Source: Oxalobacteraceae bacterium
Lineage (GTDB): Bacteria; Pseudomonadota; Gammaproteobacteria; Burkholderiales; Burkholderiaceae_D
Reading direction: 5' to 3'
Assembly: GCA_947464955.1 (NCBI GenBank)
Contig: CANHZI010000027.1
Coordinates: forward strand, 1-36,188
Length of the DNA: 36,188 nucleotides
The notes under the pieces were generated by a model. The model had not been told where the DNA came from, did no database searches, and was given only the letters and a program-made list of their open reading frames with translations. Positions 1 through 7,706 of the stretch are shown here, one piece after another; the first letter of the stretch is position 1; each line of letters starts with the position of its first letter. A program made the position numbers and the translations under genes.

Positions 1-98
1 ACAAGATTGCGCTTAAGCTAAATCAGCGACCAAGAAAAACCTTGGGATTTGAAACGCCAGCTAGTAAACTTAATTCCAGTGTTGCTTTGACCGGTTGA
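1..98 (+). mobile_element. C-terminal fragment of an IS30-family transposase (element cut by window edge)
   Basis: Frame 3 (nt 3-98) reads KIALKLNQRPRKTLGFETPASKLNSSVALTG*, matching the LN.RPRKTLGF.TPA....VALTG C-terminus typical of IS30-family transposases. Not in the ORF track because it has no start in the window. Confidence 0.8.
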
Positions 99-104
99 AC
101 CCAC

Positions 105-420
105 CGCGGCCTTTTTTAGTATATCTCGCTCTTCTGTCACGCGTCTGAGTTCTGCCTTGAGTCGAGCTATTTCTGCTTGCTCATCAGTTTGAGCAGCCTG
201 TCGAGGTTGTGGTTGCTTGTATTTGCTTAGCCAAGCATACAGGCTATGTGTTGTCATTCCTAACCGCTCCGCGACTTCCGCAACAGAATAACCTCGTTCC
301 GTTACCTGCTTAATCGCTTCTTTTTTAAATTCTTCAGTAAATCGTTTGCCAGACATAAGCACCTCTTCTTTGAGCTAGATTATGAGGCTTAAATCTGTCT
401 AGTGAAAGCTGGGAAGTTCA
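105..420 (-). mobile_element. Truncated IS3-family element: orfA (HTH_Tnp_1) plus its left end; 3' part of orfA and orfB missing
   Basis: ORF 18..362 (start codon at 356 or 362) encodes MSGKRFTEEFKKEAIKQVTERGYSVAEVAERLGMTTHSLYAWLSKYK...EIARLKAELRRVTEERDILKKAA, a classic IS3 OrfA. The frame then runs into the IS30-type sequence. TGAACTTCCC (minus strand, ending at 420) looks like the terminal inverted-repeat start. Confidence 0.8.
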
Positions 421-658
421 AAGGTCCAATTAGAAAGCAAGCCGATAGACCAAGCTGTAATATTTGTTTGCCGATTGCAGGATTGAAGTAAAAGAGAACC
501 GATTTCAGCACCCGTATGCTCAACATAAGGATTAAGCCGGCGAGAAATCTGTTGACCCAAGCGCTAGGTTGACGAAAGAAAAAATAGCCAGCAAGTAGCA
601 GGCCATGAAGGCCGCCTAAGCCGCTTACGAGCAATAAGAGTTGGTCTAGAGTTGCCAT
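421..658 (-). pseudogene. N-terminal remnant of an AraC-type regulator with membrane-spanning sensor domain, interrupted by the IS
   Basis: MATLDQLLLLVSGLGGLHGLLLAGYFFFR...NRFLAGLILMLSIRVLKSVLFYFNP...QLGLSACFLIGPL resembles the TM sensor N-terminus of this AraC subgroup. Homology is lost exactly where the IS left end begins (420/421). Confidence 0.6.
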
Positions 659-776
659 GGGTCTGAGAAATAGTGCGACCCCTTATAATCCCATGAGGAT
701 AGTAACTACTTGTTTGATACCGACATAAAAAATTTCCCCTTCGTCGATCAGGGGCTAATGAACGATGCGCGACTAA

Positions 777-1554
777 CTATTCCCAGTCTTTAAATGCGAG
801 GCCATGCTGTTTGTATATTTCAGCGATGCGCCCGTTTTTACGCATGGTTTTTGATGCTTCGGTCAGTGCTGGGGCGAGGATGGCCGCATTGTGTTTAGAG
901 CGTTTGGAGATGCCGTAGTATCGCGGCAAAGTACGTTCTGCTTGATAATCTGCCCATGCAGTTCCTTTAATGGCGTTACGTGTGAGAGCAGCCGATGCGG
1001 CTTCGACATTATTAACGATCATCGTATCGAATCGGTTTGCGACTAACATTTTGACCATATTATCGTCGTCCTGGGATGCGACTCTGTTGATAGAGGAATC
1101 TTGATCAAATTGCGGGAAGTACAGAGAACCACGCTTGACTCCAACACGCATTTTTTTTTAGGTCATCGTAGGATTTGAGTTGATGTTCCTTTCCCTCTCG
1201 AACTAAGAAACGGATGGGGCGTCGCTCGGTACCAATCGGGCCAACGAACTCCATGAAGGTTTTTCTCTGTTCATCGATATAGATGCCGGGCACGATATCG
1301 ATAGCGCCATTTTTTGCATCGTCTAATGTGCGGGGGAAAGGGACGACCCGCCATTGCACTTGATATCCAATCGATGCGGCTGCTTCGTTGAGCACACTCA
1401 CCCAGGGGCCGTTGGCCGTTCCCGTTTTCTCATCAGCGATCAGTTCTGGTGGACGCGGCCTTGCATCAGCAACCAGAATCTTAGTTTGGGCAAACACGTT
1501 TGTGATGGCCATGAAGCTGCAGAATAAACAGAGAAATAATTGATTTATCCGCAT
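777..1554 (-). pseudogene. Extracellular solute-binding protein family 3 (SBP_bac_3), frameshifted at a 9-A tract
   Basis: ORF 1105..1554 (signal peptide + MRINQLFLCLFCSFMAITNVFAQTKILVADARPRPPELI...SYDDLKK) and ORF 777..1151 (MRVGVKRGSLYFPQ...LTEASKTMRKNGRIAEIYKQHGLAFKDWE) are consecutive halves of one protein. They join in frame if one A is removed from the homopolymer at 1151-1159. Confidence 0.8.
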
Positions 1555-1757
1555 GTTTTGTCGATTCCAGGAGTGAAATTAAGAATCAAGAGAGGCGACG
1601 ATGGTTCCAGTATAGCGGTAAGAATTGAACAGTCTAGAGTGTTCATTGGAAAAAAACGAAAACCAACAAAAATACTTTATCTCATTGGTGTTGTTAAAAA
1701 ATGATAATAGATTTATATTTGAGTGCAGCATAGTGATCTGAATATAGGAAAAGAAAA

Positions 1758-2450
1758 ATGGGTGATTTTATTGAGATTTACGACGACGTCTTGGAGCCTG
1801 CCTTTTGCAAACAGGTGATGAGTATGTTTGATGCCAGCCCCCATTTGATTCAAGGAAAAGCTGGCGGGATTGTCGATCTTGATAAAAAACGCAGCGTTGA
1901 TTTGATACTCAATGATCATCCTGAATACCAAGCCTTACTCCAGCGTATCGGTGAGAAGACAGGGGAATATTTGCAGCGGTATTTCGAAAAGTATCGCTTT
2001 GCATTGATCGCTCCGTTAGCCCTACGATTACCGCACCCGGAAACTGGCGAGCCGATTGCGTTAACTCACGAAAACTATGATTTTCTGGCAGCTGGCAAGA
2101 CCGGTGATTTGATGCGCTACTTGTATCGTTTAGGCTATATTCAAGCGCAGAAATACCCGCAAGGTAGTGGCAACTATAACTATTGGCACTGCGAAGTTTT
2201 TCCTATGGCGCCACATAATGAACAATTGCATCGTACTTTGCTGTTTATGTTTTACTTGAACGATGTCGAAGAGGGCGGTGAGACTGAATTTTTTTATCAG
2301 AATCGAGCAATTAAGCCGAAGGCTGGACGGATGGTCATCGCACCTGCTTATTTTACGCATACCCATCGTGGGTGTGTTCCGCGTTCTGGCGATAAGTATA
2401 TTTTGACGAGTTGGGTTTTGATGCAGCGAGCAGAGCAGTTGTATGTATAG
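1758..2450 (+). CDS. 2OG-Fe(II) oxygenase (prolyl 4-hydroxylase-like)
   Basis: C-terminal WHCEVFP ... LLFMFYLNDVEEGGETEFFYQNRAIKPKAGRMVIAPAYFTHTHRGCVPRSGDKYILTSWV shows the HxE...H...K/R arrangement and the EGGETEF...P..G motif of the family. Confidence 0.82.
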   Translation: MGDFIEIYDDVLEPAFCKQVMSMFDASPHLIQGKAGGIVDLDKKRSVDLILNDHPEYQALLQRIGEKTGEYLQRYFEKYRFALIAPLALRLPHPETGEPIALTHENYDFLAAGKTGDLMRYLYRLGYIQAQKYPQGSGNYNYWHCEVFPMAPHNEQLHRTLLFMFYLNDVEEGGETEFFYQNRAIKPKAGRMVIAPAYFTHTHRGCVPRSGDKYILTSWVLMQRAEQLYV

Positions 2451-2493
2451 TGCTTGGTTCCGATGCTGAATATTCTCAGTAAGCGCGAGAAAA

Positions 2494-2528
2494 AATGCCG
2501 CCAGTTTCAATTTCAAACTGACGGCATT
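2494..2528 (-). terminator. Rho-independent terminator of the subtilase gene (between convergent genes)
   Basis: AATGCCGCCAGTTT (2494-2507) / AAACTGACGGCATT (2515-2528), 13/14 paired, 7-nt loop; T run on the minus-strand 3' side. Confidence 0.75.
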
Positions 2529-2561
2529 CTTTAGGATGTCGACTTTGCCTGAGTCTAGGAC

Positions 2562-4061
2562 TTAGTTCACTACGGCTTTCAAACTTGCTCCACTGACAGT
2601 CGAATAGGCATTGACCAGGATATAGTAAGTGCCTGCTGCTGGCGCGCTGAAAGTGATGTTTTCAGTGTTCGTAGAACCATCCGATTTCTTGCTGTAACTA
2701 GTTGTCGTTGGTTGGGTAGTCATGCGCGCATAAATATCACCGTCACCGCTGCCGCCGGACAAGGTAATCACTAAGCTGGTTTTCCCTGCTGGCACGCTAA
2801 TGCTATACATTTTCTGTGCGTTAGTCGCTAGGCCAACAGACACTGGTGTACCGCTAGTCAATGGCGTTACGGTTGGCGGGATTGTGGTGTTCAAAAATTG
2901 CGTATTGACGAACTTGTTCACGCCAGAAGGAATGCCAGTGATCTTACCGTTCAATGCATTATTTGTGAGCGCAGTGACAACTTGGCTAGGTGTTGCGCTC
3001 GTGTTTTGCGCTAAGTAAAGGGCCGCGACACCTGCAACGTGTGGAGAAGCCATTGAGGTGCCAGACATTGTGGTAGAACCCGTATTCGATGCTTTGCTCG
3101 CAGAAGTGATATTCGAGCCTGGACCATAAATGTCGACACATGATCCATAGTTAGAGAAGCTCGACATAGCGTCACTGCTGGTCGTGCTACCGACGGTGAT
3201 TGCGCTTGGAGCACGGGCAGGGGAATAACTACACGCGTTGCCTGAATCATTGCCAGCAGCAACAACAGTGACGATACCGGCATTCGTCAAACGTGCGACC
3301 GCATCATCTGTCGCTTGTGAAGCGCCTCCACCCAAAGACATGTTAGCGACTGCAGGTTTAACCGCATTGGCCACGACCCAATCCATACCAGCGATTACGC
3401 CGGAGTTGGTGCCGCTACCGTCACAGCCAAGGACGCGTACTGGGTGGATAGTGACGTTCTTAGCCACGCCCCAAGTGGTGCCGCCAACTGTTCCCGCCAC
3501 GTGTGTACCATGACCTTGGCAATCGTTTGTACCATTGCCGTCGTTGACGGCAGTGTAGCCATTCCCAACCCGACCAGTGAATTCATTATGTGTAGCACGC
3601 AGCCCGGTATCGATGATATAGGCGTGCACGCCATTGCTTGCTGGGTAAGTATAGGTGCCAGACAAAGGCAAGTTGGTTTGGTCGATGCGGTCAATGCCCC
3701 ATGTTGCACCCGATTGAGTCGCCGAAGCACGCATGATTTGATCTGCTTCAACGTAAGCGACTTCAGGATCGTCGGCCATCTTTCTAGCGTTTGCTTCGTC
3801 GGTGACGACAACCGCACCATTCAATACATGGTTGAATGCGCGTTCAACGCTAACGTTAGAGCGACGGCCAACAGCGTCTGCGATAGCAGCCGTTGAGCGT
3901 GCTTCACCGGTGATTGTTTTGAGTGCAGAGTCTTTGAAGACGACGATATAACGGTTAGGAACGGCATTCGCTGAGTTGAGGCCACGAATTTCACCGGCCT
4001 GCGCCGCAAAGCAGCTAGTGATGAGGGCTGCAATGATGCTTGGTTTGATCATTTTTTTCAT
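2562..4061 (-). CDS. Secreted S8 subtilisin-like serine protease with I9 propeptide and C-terminal PPC domain
   Basis: Signal peptide MKKMIKPSIIAALITSCFAAQAGE; I9-type NRYIVVFKDSAL; catalytic D (HAYIIDTGLR), H (DCQGHGTHVAGTVGG), S (SGTSMASPHVAGVAALYL); PPC-like tail (SGGSGDGDIYARM...YYILVNAYSTVSGASL). RBS GGGAG precedes the ATG at 4061. Confidence 0.93.
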   Translation of the reverse strand: MKKMIKPSIIAALITSCFAAQAGEIRGLNSANAVPNRYIVVFKDSALKTITGEARSTAAIADAVGRRSNVSVERAFNHVLNGAVVVTDEANARKMADDPEVAYVEADQIMRASATQSGATWGIDRIDQTNLPLSGTYTYPASNGVHAYIIDTGLRATHNEFTGRVGNGYTAVNDGNGTNDCQGHGTHVAGTVGGTTWGVAKNVTIHPVRVLGCDGSGTNSGVIAGMDWVVANAVKPAVANMSLGGGASQATDDAVARLTNAGIVTVVAAGNDSGNACSYSPARAPSAITVGSTTSSDAMSSFSNYGSCVDIYGPGSNITSASKASNTGSTTMSGTSMASPHVAGVAALYLAQNTSATPSQVVTALTNNALNGKITGIPSGVNKFVNTQFLNTTIPPTVTPLTSGTPVSVGLATNAQKMYSISVPAGKTSLVITLSGGSGDGDIYARMTTQPTTTSYSKKSDGSTNTENITFSAPAAGTYYILVNAYSTVSGASLKAVVN

Positions 4062-4124
4062 TGGTAAGTCTCCCATTGGTTTTAAGAATTGAATACTGGT
4101 CCAAGACTTTTGGAACCAGTGCTG

Positions 4125-4153
4125 TTCTATTTGAAACTCAGTTTCAAATAGAA
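4125..4153. promoter_or_regulatory. Perfect 14-bp inverted repeat (operator- or hairpin-like) upstream of the subtilase
   Basis: TTCTATTTGAAACT-c-AGTTTCAAATAGAA, all 14 arm positions complementary, about 65 bp upstream of the subtilase start. Confidence 0.6.
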
Positions 4154-4570
4154 TGGCTTAAAAAGTATTATAAAAAAAAGTCTTTTTGAAAAGCTTTTTA
4201 ATTATTGCAGTGCGAAAAAATCTAGTTTTAAAGTTATTATTGGGAGGCTTTCCCATAAGGCGATTTCCTTTCGCGCTTTTGCAGCATCGTCAGCTATTCG
4301 CAGGAGTGAAATTCTGGTGAAGATGAATCGCCCCTAGGTCATGTGAGCAGCCTATGTAAAGAAAACCTGTCTGTTAGGCAAAAGATCTGAAGCTAAGTGT
4401 TTTTCGGATGGACGAAACTTGCTCACGGGCGACCGAAGATTATTCGACCAAATCAAAAACTGCCCGATGTAAACATGAATTATTTTCTATTGGTAGTATT
4501 TTTAATGGTGCCAATAAGATTACTTTTTTAGATATGATAGGGTTCGCAATTGCAATTAAATAATTAGTTT

Positions 4571-4586
4571 CAATAAAGCTTTATTG
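4571..4586. promoter_or_regulatory. 16-bp perfect palindrome upstream of the small peptide gene (candidate operator)
   Basis: CAATAAAGCTTTATTG, self-complementary, about 90 bp upstream of the 4676 ATG. Confidence 0.4.
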
Positions 4587-4675
4587 GCATTTTTATCAAA
4601 GATTGATTGTTTCTTGTTTGGTTGCAGCAATGGGGTTTGCTCATTGCAATATTTAACTTTTTTTGGAGAACTAAC

Positions 4676-4834
4676 ATGCAAAAAACTACATTCGAAATTC
4701 AAGAATTGGAATCTCGTTTTGAGATGGAATTGGTAACTCTTCCAAATGGCGAGGTTGTAGATGTTTCTGCTGCCGATATGCAAGCAGCTGCCGCAGGTAA
4801 GTGTTCCTGCACTTCTACTTGCTCACCAAGCTAA
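4676..4834 (+). CDS. 52-aa putative RiPP-type precursor peptide
   Basis: MQKTTFEIQELESRFEMELVTLPNGEVVDVSAADMQAAAAGKCSCTSTCSPS; RBS GGAG at 4665-4668; acidic leader-like N-terminus, AAAAG followed by an 11-residue Cys/Ser/Thr tail; immediately upstream of an M50/YydH-like peptidase. Start refined from ORF 4607..4834. Confidence 0.6.
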   Translation: MQKTTFEIQELESRFEMELVTLPNGEVVDVSAADMQAAAAGKCSCTSTCSPS

Positions 4835-4854
4835 TACACCTTTTTAGGGTCTGT

Positions 4855-4891
4855 AAATGCATGGCAGTGCTGCTGTCTCTGCCATGCATTT
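4855..4891 (+). terminator. Strong hairpin between peptide gene and M50 gene (partial terminator or mRNA-stabilising structure)
   Basis: AAATGCATGGCAG (4855-4867) / CTGCCATGCATTT (4879-4891), perfect 13-bp stem, 11-nt loop, followed by TCTTCC. Confidence 0.65.
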
Positions 4892-4906
4892 TCTTCCGGT
4901 AGCGAT

Positions 4907-6082
4907 ATGAATTCGATTGAGAACAAAGCTTTGATACCACCTCGTCTTCGTGACGATGTCCAGTTTTTTTCTGGCGAGACTTCTGGGCACTTGGGGAAAA
5001 CCCTGGTAGTGGCTGGGCAGCGATACTTTTTGGTTGATGCTATGACGAGTCAACTCTTGCAGTCGATGAGAATAGAGTGGGGTGACTATCGCGAACTTTC
5101 GCAGCATTTGGTGAAAGAGTATGATTTGATCTGTGACATCGAGAGCCTTCAGCTCCAGATTTCGGCTTTTCCATCCAGCCTGTTTTCGAAGCAAGAGCCG
5201 CGTAATCCTTTCATTTTGAGCTGGCGTTTCTTGTCTGGACCTGCTGTTCAAGTCCTTGCTCGCCCTCTGGCTATGCTATTTTCATGGCCGCTATTTTTTA
5301 TCACATTAGCCGTCTTCCTTTCCAGCACCCTTATTTTGTTTTGGTGCTTACCGCAACTGACTCACTTAAATTGGGCCGAAGCTGCATGGGGACAAGCATT
5401 TGCACTAAGCTTGATCGGAACCTTGATCCATGAACTTGGCCATTGTGCTGCGATTGCTCGATTTGGCGCCCGACAAAATGGTATAGGTGTCGGCCTGTAT
5501 TGGATTTTCCCCACTTTTTATGCAGAAGTGCACGATGCATGGAGACTGCCGAGATGGCAACGGGTTGCCGTCGATGGTGGGGGAATTTATGTGCAAGCGA
5601 TCTTTGTCTCAGTTCTTATTTTTCTTTTTTTACTAGAACCTAATCCCACCATTGTTCTGGCCATCTGGTTAAGCTTTACGATGATGCTTAATACGCTAAA
5701 TCCGGTCATGAAATTTGACGGATATTGGTTACTCTCGGATGCGCTTCAAGTACACAATTTACATAGCCAGATGAAGCGCATTGCGACGCAATGGCTCGAT
5801 GTCTTCTTGGGGCGCCGTAGTTACAGAGGAATGTCAGTCAGTTTAAGTATCGGGCTTGTCATTTTTTTGTTGTTGGCCTTTGTGTTTTTATCGAATATGT
5901 TTGTCTTCTATGGCAAGACTTTAGGCATCCAGATCGCAATTTCTGAAATGCTGTTCTCAAGCCATGCCAGTAACTTTTGGCCATTAATCGGTCACCTGTT
6001 TGTGGTCTTGGTACTTCTGGTATTAGGATTAATTAATGCATGTAAGTTAGCAGCGTCGCTATCTTCATTTCGGAGTTTGTGA
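4907..6082 (+). CDS. M50-type membrane zinc metallopeptidase (YydH / 'peptide zinc metalloprotease'-like)
   Basis: HELGHCAAIARFG zinc motif; NPVMKFDGYWLLSDAL second motif; multiple TM segments; N-terminal RPRLRDDV-like region (IPPRLRDDVQFFSGE...YFLVDAMTSQLLQSM) as in the RiPP/bacteriocin-associated M50 group. Confidence 0.8.
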   Translation: MNSIENKALIPPRLRDDVQFFSGETSGHLGKTLVVAGQRYFLVDAMTSQLLQSMRIEWGDYRELSQHLVKEYDLICDIESLQLQISAFPSSLFSKQEPRNPFILSWRFLSGPAVQVLARPLAMLFSWPLFFITLAVFLSSTLILFWCLPQLTHLNWAEAAWGQAFALSLIGTLIHELGHCAAIARFGARQNGIGVGLYWIFPTFYAEVHDAWRLPRWQRVAVDGGGIYVQAIFVSVLIFLFLLEPNPTIVLAIWLSFTMMLNTLNPVMKFDGYWLLSDALQVHNLHSQMKRIATQWLDVFLGRRSYRGMSVSLSIGLVIFLLLAFVFLSNMFVFYGKTLGIQIAISEMLFSSHASNFWPLIGHLFVVLVLLVLGLINACKLAASLSSFRSL

Positions 6083-6816
6083 AGATGATGCGATTACCTT
6101 CGTTAAGCAAAATTGCCGGTTTAGGATGGCGGCGACAACTGTCCCAGTCTATCAATAATCTGGGCACTAATTCGCTAGTGCTGGGTGCAAGTACCTCCCG
6201 CATTGTCGTTTTTCTTGAAGAGTATGCGAAGTCAAATGACTGCAGAATTATTGCAGGCTCAGGCTTCGAAGGAATAATCTCGACTCACCTGTCGTCAAAG
6301 TTACGAAGCCCAGCACGTCTCAGCGCAGAATGGAAGTTTCATGCTGCTGTTCCGACTCCCATTTTCGTCTTTCAGGATCAGCTAGTAGGCAATGGCCCCT
6401 CTTATTTTGAATGGCAGCAAGGTGAATCAGTAAGCTTAATGTCGTATATCGATTTTCTGCTCTTTCAACGTCATCAACCACACATACTACGCATAGGGGA
6501 AGATAAAAATGGCGGGCTACATACTGAGCAAATCCGAGCTTCGGATCTGCATAATCTAGATCCCCAAGGTTTTTATCAGCACGTTTATGGCGCGATGTTC
6601 GACGACTTAAATGCAAAGCCGCCAAGAGATTGGCTAGCTTCCACATTGTTCGAACAAAAGCAGAAGCACATTTATCAAAGGGTCATTCGCGACGAGCTGC
6701 GACTGATCGAATGTATTCTTCGAGAACAGCGTTTGACTTCATTGCACGATTCAGATCAGAACATGGAGTCATTTCTTTGTGAAGTTCAACAGCAGTATTC
6801 TCAACTGCATTCTTAA
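6079..6816 (+). CDS. Hypothetical protein of the peptide locus; possibly a divergent acyltransferase-like protein
   Basis: Intact 245-aa ORF; GTG start overlaps the upstream TGA (gtgaagatgatg; alternative ATG 6085). The segment IFVFQDQLVGNGPSYFEW...SYIDFLLFQRHQPHILRI loosely recalls the PDQ..G region of LpxL-like acyltransferases. No confident family. Confidence 0.7.
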   Translation: MKMMRLPSLSKIAGLGWRRQLSQSINNLGTNSLVLGASTSRIVVFLEEYAKSNDCRIIAGSGFEGIISTHLSSKLRSPARLSAEWKFHAAVPTPIFVFQDQLVGNGPSYFEWQQGESVSLMSYIDFLLFQRHQPHILRIGEDKNGGLHTEQIRASDLHNLDPQGFYQHVYGAMFDDLNAKPPRDWLASTLFEQKQKHIYQRVIRDELRLIECILREQRLTSLHDSDQNMESFLCEVQQQYSQLHS

Positions 6817-6828
6817 CGCGATATTTTT

Positions 6829-7698
6829 ATGGATAAAAGTGAATTCAGCTCTAAGAGGAGAGCATTAGTAAAAAACATACCGATACTAGCTGCCATTTTT
6901 GGTCTGCAAGCCTGTGTGCAATTTCAAGTGAAAGAGAAAGATTTGCTGTTACAAGATGCTCCTCCCGAAAGTGCAAAATTAGTCAATGGCATGCAAGTGA
7001 CGCGTACCTATTTCGAGCACAGTGGGCGGCAAATTGCAGTTAGTATTGGAACGCGGCCCAATTCAGAGTACATCATCATTTATTGTGGTGGTAATGCTTT
7101 CCGAGTAGATCAAGATGGTGGTCCTATTTTGGAATCACTATCACCGTATGCTGACGTCGTGATGTTCGATTACTCCGGTATCGGTAGAAGTTCTGGACGT
7201 TCTAGTGTCGCGAACCTGAAAGAAGATGGGCATGCTTTATATCGTTTTTTATCCGAGCAGTCCTATTTAAAGAACAAGAAAATCATTATTCACGGATTCT
7301 CGATGGGTGGTTTTGTCGCTGCGGAGATCGCATCTCGACATCTCCTGCATGGACTGATTTTAGAATCAACGGCGGCCGATGTGAAGGGGTGGGTTGATAG
7401 CCTTGTTCCATTACTAGCACGACCATTTGTGCGTATTAATGTCGATCAATCCTTGCTTGGATTGGACAATGTTGAAGTCTTGCGATCCGTGAATGTACCG
7501 ATTTTGTTATTGGCTGCCGAAAAAGATGAACAGACGCGGATCTCCGTCCTCGAAAATCTGTTTACTAGTTTGTCCTTAGCGCATCCAAGGACGCGTTTTG
7601 AACGCTTCGATAAAGTGGGCCACGGAGAGGTATTGCAACACCCGCACTTTGCGTCAGTTCTGAATTCCTATTTACAAAGTTTAGCCATCGGTAAATAG
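6829..7698 (+). CDS. Alpha/beta-hydrolase lipoprotein
   Basis: N-terminal lipobox-like LQAC; GFSMGGFVAAE nucleophile elbow; LLLAAEKDEQTR acid region and VGHGEVLQHP His region; 12 nt after the preceding gene. Confidence 0.8.
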   Translation: MDKSEFSSKRRALVKNIPILAAIFGLQACVQFQVKEKDLLLQDAPPESAKLVNGMQVTRTYFEHSGRQIAVSIGTRPNSEYIIIYCGGNAFRVDQDGGPILESLSPYADVVMFDYSGIGRSSGRSSVANLKEDGHALYRFLSEQSYLKNKKIIIHGFSMGGFVAAEIASRHLLHGLILESTAADVKGWVDSLVPLLARPFVRINVDQSLLGLDNVEVLRSVNVPILLLAAEKDEQTRISVLENLFTSLSLAHPRTRFERFDKVGHGEVLQHPHFASVLNSYLQSLAIGK

Positions 7699-7706
7699 TC
7701 GCTGAA

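Noticed and set aside
1758-2450. 2OG-Fe(II) oxygenase as a tailoring enzyme of the peptide locus
   Set aside because: It is separated from the peptide operon by the convergent subtilase gene and a terminator; no sequence evidence of functional linkage.
2800-4033. Multiple ORFs overlapping the subtilase on both strands
   Set aside because: Shadow ORFs of a high-confidence S8 protease frame.
4676-4834. Methanobactin or lanthipeptide precursor
   Set aside because: No MbnB/MbnC, LanB/C/M or related enzymes in the locus; only the Cys-containing tail is suggestive.
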